Virus record (IMG/VR): IMGVR_UViG_3300010885_025608
Span: 1-27,926 of that record
Length of the DNA: 27,926 nt
Direction: 5' to 3' (one strand)
DNA from: a virus
Shown here: one piece after another, positions 23,275 through 27,926 of the stretch
Numbering within the stretch: the first letter of the stretch is position 1
How the letters are laid out: each line of letters opens with the position of its first letter
The notes under the pieces: model-generated
The model's database searches: none
Told to the model about the DNA's origin: nothing
Seen by the model: only the letters and a program-made list of their open reading frames with translations
Program-made: the position numbers and the translations under genes

Positions 23275-24198
23275 ATGAAACAATACGTTAAACTATTTGA
23301 ACAATTTATTTCTGACGTGAGTGAAGGCGGGAATGCTGTTAAGGAAGCAAGACCGATGTCACAAAAAGAAGTATCTGATGTTTATGAATATGTCAAGTCA
23401 AAAGTATTTCCACTTTTGGGACTAGATGGTAATGATGTTGATGCCGCGCCAATCGGATCGTTTGGTAAAAAGGCAGCTGATGCAACAAGTGGTGATCTCG
23501 ATATTGCTGTTTCTGTAGATAAAATTGCAAGTGTTAATTCATTGCCAATTAATCCAGATGCTGTTTTAGAATATATGGATGTTGTCTTGAGTAAGGCGGG
23601 TTTTTCTACAACAGTAAGTAGTGGGTTTAAACAAATTTCTATTGGTGTCGTTATTCCTGGAACAAAAGAAATCGCACAAGTCGATCTTATGTTATCAACA
23701 AGTCTTGAATGGTCTAAGTTTATGTACTATTCTCCAGACTTTACAAAATCTGAATCTAAATACAAAGGTGCATATAGAAATCTGTTAGTAATGGCTATCA
23801 TTAATTACTCTAAACGCGAAGCTGCTAAACTTACTGACAAAGGAGAAGTAGAAGAGATTAACACATACGTTCTTCAACTTGACCGTGGTGTTCAAGAAGT
23901 TCGTAAATCATTTATGGGTAAGAAAGGTGCTATCATTAAAACAACTGAAACATTACATGATTATGATAAATTTATATCTAACACACCTGATGTCGTTGTT
24001 AAACTTGCATTTGGTGATAATGTTAAAGTAAGTGATGTAATGACATTTGAAGGTTGCTGGAGTTTAACAAATTCTAGTGCTTTTCCACATAAAGATAAAT
24101 TGCCCGAAATTCTTAAAGCATTCAAAGGATACCTAATGGGTGCTAAATTACCAATGCCAACGGAGGCAGCGGAAACATACCCTAACATTTTTGGGTAA
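23275..24198 (+). CDS. CTS-bearing Pol-beta-type nucleotidyltransferase
   Basis: The 307-residue protein starts MKQYVKLFEQFISDVSEGG, a CTS with 'ISD' or 'VSE' as cut site. The Pol-beta superfamily active site is visible: 'PIGSFGKKAADATSGDLDIAVSV' contains the helix-capping Gly61-Ser62 and the metal-binding pair Asp74/Asp76, and 'EIAQVDLMLS' gives the third carboxylate, Asp137. This fold adds nucleotides to tRNA, RNA, proteins or small molecules (CCA-adding enzymes, MNT toxins, kanamycin NTases, OAS/cGAS-like enzymes). The C-terminal half is helical ('YNLLVMAIINY'-type segment 'YRNLLVMAIINYSKREAAKL') and could be the substrate domain. The exact subfamily is not recognised. No antitoxin-like partner is apparent beside it. 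Confidence 0.75.
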   Translation: MKQYVKLFEQFISDVSEGGNAVKEARPMSQKEVSDVYEYVKSKVFPLLGLDGNDVDAAPIGSFGKKAADATSGDLDIAVSVDKIASVNSLPINPDAVLEYMDVVLSKAGFSTTVSSGFKQISIGVVIPGTKEIAQVDLMLSTSLEWSKFMYYSPDFTKSESKYKGAYRNLLVMAIINYSKREAAKLTDKGEVEEINTYVLQLDRGVQEVRKSFMGKKGAIIKTTETLHDYDKFISNTPDVVVKLAFGDNVKVSDVMTFEGCWSLTNSSAFPHKDKLPEILKAFKGYLMGAKLPMPTEAAETYPNIFG

Positions 24199-24199
24199 A

Positions 24200-24211
24200 G
24201 AATATATACAC
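24200..24211 (+). promoter_or_regulatory. Candidate late promoter motif GAATATATACAC
   Basis: This copy of the recurring motif follows the Pol-beta-type gene stop by one base and lies 25 bases before the next ATG, with an A-rich leader (CAATAACAAATAAA) between. It would start a separate transcript for the large ligase-like gene, which ends at a terminator. Confidence 0.5.
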
Positions 24212-24224
24212 AATAACAAATAAA

Positions 24225-26018
24225 ATGGCTGGAATTAATACGATAGTAGAATTTTACAAAAAACACGGAGAAGATAAACTTAAAACTTTATTAACTTCTG
24301 ATTTGCGAATAACTGAAAAGTACGATGCTCATAGGTTTTCTTTTGAGAAAACGGAAAAAGGGTTTGTCTTTTTTGGTAAAAATGGTAGTTCGGCTCTATC
24401 ACATGTAGACAGAACTATTAACAATTTATATGAATCTGCTATACAGCACATTGAGAATCTACCCCGTGAAATAAAATCACAAATTCCAAGAGGGCAAAGA
24501 TTTGGCTTTTCATTCTTTCCTAATAACAAGCCGTTAAAAATTGAATATCAAAAAGTCCCTAAAAATCATTTAGTTTTAACTGACTTGACTATTCGCAAGG
24601 GTGATAAAATATCTGAAAGTATTGTTAATCATGAAGTTTTAAAACGTTGGTCAACAGTTCTCAATACAGAATGTGATAAACCACTATTTGAAGGTCGACT
24701 TGATGAACATACTCTTGATGCATTATTAGAAAGTATTAAACAAGAAGATAACATAACACAGTTATTTGAAAATGATAACACTAATATGTTCCTACGTACC
24801 AACGATCTTACAATGGAAGGTATTGTATTCCAATGTTCTACTGACCGTGGTAATCTTTTACTTAAATATGAAGATTCGCAATACATAACAGAATCTGTGT
24901 CTAAAGGGCGTGATCATATGTTTGATATCTTGTTAATGAATATCTTTGGTTTTGTTGAATCTTATAAGTTACCCAGGATCATTGATGAGAGTAGAACTGA
25001 TGATAGATATATTTCTATTATCTGCGAAATGTTTAATTCTTATGTTAAGAAATACGGTGATGATTTTTTATCTATGAACCTAAAGAAACCTGCATTCTTA
25101 GAGAAATCAGGATCGTTTGTACATGAATGGATTAAAGACAAGAAAACGATTACGATATTAAAGGAAAATAAAAATTATGAATATCTACTATCTATCTTTT
25201 TAACTAATCTCAAAAAGGAAAAGAAAACAGGGGGATTACTAACAGAATCATTAGTTAATAACTTTAACAAGATTGTAGTAGAAATTGATGAGTTATCACG
25301 CGGAACATCTGATGATTATGCTCATTTGGAATTCTCTCCACTTACTGAAACTGAAACTTACTTTTTAAGTTCTGTTAAAGATATTAAAGAAGATATTATC
25401 GAAACGCCTGAAGTTAATGACGCGGAAAATATTCGGGCTATCTCATTAATGCAAAAAGTTTTTTCCAAAGAACCAAGTACTACTAAACTTGGTAAAGAGG
25501 AAGTAAATGTTTTATTAGGAAACTATACATTATTTACTGACAAAGATTTTTCAGCCGCCGAATCACTTCATAAGAAGAATGGTAAACGTGTGATTATAGT
25601 CCATGTATCTCAAGATAAAAAGAGCGGAGATAAATTTGCATTTGAAAATATTAAAGTTAAAAAGATGTTATCAAAACTTGTTGAGGAAAATGAAGACGTA
25701 TTTACAAGTTGCGATATTATAAATGCACCTCTAATATCTCAAGTTTATCAAGGGTTACGTCCTAAATACGAACCAATACTAATTGCTGTAAATGGTTCAA
25801 CTGGTTCTCTGGAAATAGAATATGCTTCAAGAAAATGGCTGAGTACGCAATATTCTGATAATCTAAGTTTTCTATCTTATTCATCGGGAATTGATGCCGT
25901 TTATAAAACATTGGAGACAGGTTCTGTTGCCGACTTTTCTAAGCTTGTCCCTGACATCATATCCAAGTATTTTATGGAATACCAATCGGAGTATAGAAAG
26001 TTTATCTATGTATCTTAG
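24225..26018 (+). CDS. RNA-ligase-like protein fused to a degenerate HxGH nucleotidyltransferase domain
   Basis: The protein has 597 residues. The N-terminal domain has ligase-superfamily motifs: motif I 'ITEKYDAHRFSF' (Lys32, K-Y-D-A in place of K-x-D-G), motif III-like 'RFGFSFFP' with 'PLKIEYQ', motif IV 'MEGIVFQ' (Glu198-Gly199) and motif V 'NLLLKYED' (Lys214). Residues from about 428 resemble the HxGH enzyme at 21895. 'VLLGNYTLFTDKDFSAAESLHKKNG' lines up with 'VLFPGRFQPMHLGHIKAFEKAYKLFG', with T-D-K-D replacing H-L-G-H. The end, 'SSGIDAVYKTLETGSVADFSKLVPDIISKYF', lines up with 'PSGTKTREALRSDEKSFSEMVPKSVQKYF', with the motif Arg lost. So the C-terminal domain is probably inactive. No clear CTS is present (MAGINTIVEFYKKHGED). 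It has its own promoter motif and terminator. Confidence 0.72.
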   Translation: MAGINTIVEFYKKHGEDKLKTLLTSDLRITEKYDAHRFSFEKTEKGFVFFGKNGSSALSHVDRTINNLYESAIQHIENLPREIKSQIPRGQRFGFSFFPNNKPLKIEYQKVPKNHLVLTDLTIRKGDKISESIVNHEVLKRWSTVLNTECDKPLFEGRLDEHTLDALLESIKQEDNITQLFENDNTNMFLRTNDLTMEGIVFQCSTDRGNLLLKYEDSQYITESVSKGRDHMFDILLMNIFGFVESYKLPRIIDESRTDDRYISIICEMFNSYVKKYGDDFLSMNLKKPAFLEKSGSFVHEWIKDKKTITILKENKNYEYLLSIFLTNLKKEKKTGGLLTESLVNNFNKIVVEIDELSRGTSDDYAHLEFSPLTETETYFLSSVKDIKEDIIETPEVNDAENIRAISLMQKVFSKEPSTTKLGKEEVNVLLGNYTLFTDKDFSAAESLHKKNGKRVIIVHVSQDKKSGDKFAFENIKVKKMLSKLVEENEDVFTSCDIINAPLISQVYQGLRPKYEPILIAVNGSTGSLEIEYASRKWLSTQYSDNLSFLSYSSGIDAVYKTLETGSVADFSKLVPDIISKYFMEYQSEYRKFIYVS

Positions 26019-26042
26019 ATTACATATCAAAATAGTTTAACG

Positions 26043-26067
26043 GTCAGGAGTAATCCTGACTTTTTTT
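26043..26067 (+). terminator. Intrinsic terminator
   Basis: GTCAGGA (26043-26049) pairs perfectly with TCCTGAC (26054-26060) across a GTAA loop, followed by seven Ts. It starts 25 bases after the ligase-fusion stop and is the clearest rho-independent terminator in the window. A new promoter motif follows at 26088. Confidence 0.9.
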
Positions 26068-26087
26068 ATTTATAGGTACCGCGAGTA

Positions 26088-26099
26088 GATATATAAAAT
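26088..26099 (+). promoter_or_regulatory. Candidate late promoter motif GATATATAAAAT
   Basis: This motif lies 21 bases after the terminator T tract and 30 bases before the next ATG, which is the best positional support for the recurring motif being a promoter. The leader to the ATG is A-rich without a Shine-Dalgarno sequence. Confidence 0.6.
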
Positions 26100-26117
26100 C
26101 TAAAAACAATATAACAC

Positions 26118-26465
26118 ATGCAAGAAAAACTAATACAAACTTTTGATGAATTTATCACAGAAGGTCATATTGTGTTTAAGCGCAAATACACCGATGCACA
26201 TCCTGAAAAGAAGGTTGGTGCAACTGGACCAATACGCGAGAAAATATTATCTTTCTTACACGAAAAAGGTACTGTAAATAAAACAGAAATGATGGAATTT
26301 ATTTCTGGGTTAAACGAAGAAACGGGTGGTAAGACATCGCGTAAGTGGTTAAACAAAAATTCACATCTTGTAATAGTTACCGAAAAGGACGGGACAAAAT
26401 TTTATACGCTCTCAAAGACAGGTCAAAGAATACATTCTAAAATAGTAAACGGAGCTAATGCCTAA
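26118..26465 (+). CDS. CTS-bearing winged-helix protein
   Basis: This 115-residue protein has its CTS slightly shifted: MQEKLIQTFDEFITEGH, with 'ITE' at 13-15. Residues about 38-110 look like a winged helix: helix 'IREKILSFLHEKG', helix 'NKTEMMEFISGLNEE', recognition-helix candidate 'TSRKWLNKNSHLV', and a wing 'IVTEKDGTKFYTLSKTGQRIH'. Winged helices usually bind DNA, so a packaged one might be a transcription factor delivered with the genome or a DNA-coating protein. It is the first gene after the terminator and promoter motif. It overlaps the next gene by eight bases. Confidence 0.68.
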   Translation: MQEKLIQTFDEFITEGHIVFKRKYTDAHPEKKVGATGPIREKILSFLHEKGTVNKTEMMEFISGLNEETGGKTSRKWLNKNSHLVIVTEKDGTKFYTLSKTGQRIHSKIVNGANA

Positions 26466-26802
26466 AGATACAAATAAAGAGGTTTACCGACCAAATCTTC
26501 CTGATGAAGATGTTATGACTGCGTCTGCAAGAAAAGATAAACGAGATCCTTCTGTTAAAACGTTCATGCAATTTCTTGATGATGAAGACGATGAGATGGT
26601 AAGAGTAAAAGAAGATTTTGCGGCTCCGGCTGCATCAACAACAAATACACCTGGTATGGGAAATGTCGTTGCCCCAACATCTACTACTAAAGGTAGTGGA
26701 GATAAATTTTCAACTGACGATGATGAAGACGAGAATGACATCATTATGAAATCATTTCAAAAATTTCTAAAAAAATCAAAAATGAATAGTGGCAAAAGCT
26801 AA
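26458..26802 (+). CDS. Acidic protein with two internal CTS-like helices
   Basis: The product is 114 residues, disordered and acidic. Two segments resemble the CTS helix but are not at the N-terminus: 'SVKTFMQFLDDEDDE' (about 32-46) and 'IIMKSFQKFLKKSK' (about 95-108). Between them lie an Ala/Thr/Pro linker and a run of acidic residues. Neither is followed by a clean [L/I]-x-E site. This could be a core protein that presents CTS-like helices permanently, or the similarity could be chance in a low-complexity protein. It overlaps the winged-helix gene by eight bases and the next small basic gene by 14. Confidence 0.55.
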   Translation: MPKDTNKEVYRPNLPDEDVMTASARKDKRDPSVKTFMQFLDDEDDEMVRVKEDFAAPAASTTNTPGMGNVVAPTSTTKGSGDKFSTDDDEDENDIIMKSFQKFLKKSKMNSGKS

Positions 26803-26935
26803 AACATCAAGTGTTACAAGATCCTTTATCTCTAAACCAAAAAAGAAACGCGCAGGCGTTCATGCAAAGAAGAAATCTTCTCGTAGTAAAAAATCAAAGA
26901 ACTACCAAAAGCTGTATTGTGGCCAAGGTAAATAA
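26789..26935 (+). CDS. 48-residue, highly basic protein, GTG start
   Basis: GTG 26789 overlaps the end of the acidic gene and gives a 48-residue protein, reading VAKAKTSSVTRSFISKPKKK then RAGVHAKKKSSRSKKSKNYQ and KLYCGQGK. About 19 residues are Lys, Arg or His. The 'R-x-G-V-H-A-K' and 'S-K-N-Y-x-K-x-Y-x-G-Q-G' signature looks like a small conserved phage protein I have seen without an assigned role. The acidic gene before it and the basic gene here look like a charge-complementary pair. Binding to nucleic acid is the obvious guess from composition. The protein is short, but the open frame exactly fills the 134-base space before the next gene. Confidence 0.65.
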   Translation: MAKAKTSSVTRSFISKPKKKRAGVHAKKKSSRSKKSKNYQKLYCGQGK

Positions 26936-26946
26936 TTTATAAAGAG

Positions 26947-27552
26947 ATGACAGAATGGATCGGACCAGCAATAACAGGGATATCCTCGATTATTGTAGCA
27001 TTAATAACTGTATGGGTTAAAAACCGATATGACGTTAGAAAAGCGGATAAAGATAAACATGCAGATGAAAATATACAAGAATCGGATCTAGGTGAAATGA
27101 TTTTTGTTAATGAATACATTGAAAGTATGCGACTGAAATATGATTTTGATCGTATATCAATTTGTCAGTTTCATAACGGCGGTAAATTTTTTAACGGAAA
27201 GTCAATGAAAAAGTTTTCAATGACTTATGAATCCGCAGCACCCGGCTATGCAAAACTAAAAAGAGATTTTCAAAATGTTTTAGTGTCAGAATATCCTGAC
27301 GTTATACAATCTTTGCTTTTGGGCGAAACTGTCGCATCCAATATAAACGATTTAAAAGACACATCTTATCGTCGTGATATGGAATTAAACGGAATTTTAC
27401 AATGCATTAAAATTCCAGTACTAGGATTGCGCGGTGGATTGGCCGGGTTTATCATGTGTCATAACATTAGTAAAACAATAAAAATAGATGAAAATGTAAG
27501 GGTGCATTTACGCGATGATGCAAATCAACTATCAGGATACATAATTAAATAA
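26947..27552 (+). CDS. Single-pass membrane protein with GAF-like cytoplasmic domain
   Basis: The 201-residue protein has one hydrophobic segment near the N-terminus (about 4-24, WIGPAITGISSIIVALITVW), followed by basic residues (KNRYDVRKADKDKH), consistent with a cytoplasmic C-terminal part. Residues about 45-200 look GAF-like: 'EYIESMRLKYDFDRISICQFHNGGKFFNGKSMKKFSMTYE', a connecting helical region, then 'CIKIPVLGLRGGLAGFIMCHN' as the closing strands. GAF domains bind small molecules or cyclic nucleotides. A membrane sensor, for example of lysis timing or superinfection, is conceivable, but no function is established. It has no CTS. It is preceded by AATTTATAAAG, a weak TATAAA-like sequence. 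Confidence 0.62.
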   Translation: MTEWIGPAITGISSIIVALITVWVKNRYDVRKADKDKHADENIQESDLGEMIFVNEYIESMRLKYDFDRISICQFHNGGKFFNGKSMKKFSMTYESAAPGYAKLKRDFQNVLVSEYPDVIQSLLLGETVASNINDLKDTSYRRDMELNGILQCIKIPVLGLRGGLAGFIMCHNISKTIKIDENVRVHLRDDANQLSGYIIK

Positions 27553-27560
27553 TCAAACAT

Positions 27561-27902
27561 ATGAAACATATACAAACATTTGAATCATTCTTAAATGAGA
27601 ACTTGAACGAAGCCATTATCAGTCCAATGCAAATGGAAATGAAAGGCAAAACTCTAATCTCTAAAATATCAATTGGTGCTAAGTTTGAAGGTGAATTAGA
27701 TCACAAACCTGAAACTCTTACTGTTGTTGGTTATGGTGATCGTTCAAACGCTTTTAGGATTTTTGAGGTCGAGACTTCAGGCGGAACAAAAACTTACTTA
27801 AAGGTGACTGTTATGTATGGATGCAGTTACAGAGTATTGGACAACCCTCGTGGAAACTGGGATGGTGCTAAAGGGTTTGATCTTAAAACGATTACAATAT
27901 AA
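27561..27902 (+). CDS. CTS-bearing small beta-rich protein
   Basis: In this 113-residue protein, MKHIQTFESFLNENLNEAI contains a full CTS with two cut sites in tandem, 'LNE' at 11-13 and 'LNE' at 15-17. After it comes a beta-rich, single-domain protein (TLISKISIGAKFEGEL, TLTVVGYGDRSNAFRIFEVE, GTKTYLKVTVMYGCSYRVL). No catalytic motif is recognised. It begins after a terminator-free 8-base gap and is preceded by AAACAT. Similar in size to T4 internal proteins, it is predicted to be packaged and trimmed. Confidence 0.65.
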   Translation: MKHIQTFESFLNENLNEAIISPMQMEMKGKTLISKISIGAKFEGELDHKPETLTVVGYGDRSNAFRIFEVETSGGTKTYLKVTVMYGCSYRVLDNPRGNWDGAKGFDLKTITI

Positions 27903-27907
27903 AACAT

Positions 27908-27926
27908 ATGCCTATAGTAGACATAT
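27908..27926 (+). CDS. Start of next gene, cut by right edge
   Basis: ATG 27908 follows the previous stop by five bases in the context AAAACATATG, the usual start context here, and reads MPIVDI before the window ends. It is too short to identify. It would be the next gene of the same operon. Confidence 0.35.

Noticed and set aside
23275-24198. MNT/HEPN-type toxin-antitoxin pair
   Set aside because: The Pol-beta active site is present, but neither neighbour looks like HEPN and the protein is about three times the usual MNT length.
26837-26857. PKKKRAGV in the small basic protein as a nuclear localisation signal
   Set aside because: Resemblance to the SV40 signal is expected by chance in such a Lys-rich protein and has no meaning in a bacterial phage.
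1-27926. tRNA genes, CRISPR arrays, insertion sequences and attachment sites
   Set aside because: None seen: no cloverleaf-like GC-rich segment in gaps, no regularly spaced repeats, no transposase or integrase. The CTS-coding repeats are gene starts, not an array.

Overview
The window looks like part of the genome of a large, AT-rich tailed phage with a T4-type replication and head-assembly toolkit, probably infecting a member of the Bacteroidota. Every convincing gene is on the + strand, and genes are packed tightly with many 1-4 nt stop/start overlaps. The T4 affinity rests on a gp32-like single-strand binding protein, a primase with zinc and TOPRIM motifs, a UvsW helicase matching along its length, a UvsY-like protein directly before it, a tail-tube-like protein, and a family of short N-terminal peptides that resemble the T4 capsid-targeting sequence (CTS). 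The Bacteroidota guess is an inference. Starts generally lack a Shine-Dalgarno sequence and have A-rich leaders instead, and there is a Bacteroidota-style small lipoprotein. No tRNA, rRNA, CRISPR array, insertion sequence or integrase was found, and no stretch over about 120 bases lacks a gene. Layout: (1) 1-8808 is a virion module. It holds a very large fibre-like protein cut off by the left edge, a membrane-anchored coiled-coil protein, a 728-residue structural protein with a C-terminal coiled coil, and a tail-tube-like protein. A free-standing GIY-YIG homing endonuclease follows (8819-9517). (2) 9548-15511 is a replication and recombination module: a RuvC-like resolvase, small proteins, a 56-residue lipoprotein, gp32-like SSB, primase, a UvsY-like protein and UvsW. 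(3) 15537-27902 is a long run of genes most of which start with a peptide of the form MKHIKTFESFINEA or a close variant. This matches the T4 CTS (MKTYQEFIAEA in the internal proteins), which directs proteins into the prohead core and is cut after [L/I]-x-E by the gp21 protease. About thirteen proteins here carry a clear version and a few more carry weak ones. The cargo includes a ferritin, a KxDG ligase-type nucleotidyltransferase, an HxGH nucleotidyltransferase, a Pol-beta-type nucleotidyltransferase, a ParB/sulfiredoxin-fold protein, a winged-helix protein, very acidic core-like proteins and several unknowns. A second ligase-type protein, fused to what looks like an inactivated HxGH domain, sits in the same run without a clear CTS. 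Working model: region 3 encodes the internal proteome of the phage head, that is, proteins co-packaged with DNA, trimmed by a prohead protease and probably injected. The packaged ferritin and the set of nucleotidyltransferases are the most unusual parts. A recurring GA(A)TATATA(A/C)A motif lies upstream of five gene starts and is a candidate late promoter. One clear intrinsic terminator lies at 26043-26067. A terminator-like hairpin just after the SSB stop codon lies inside the 5' end of the primase gene. Functions are assigned by reading motifs by eye; no database search was possible.
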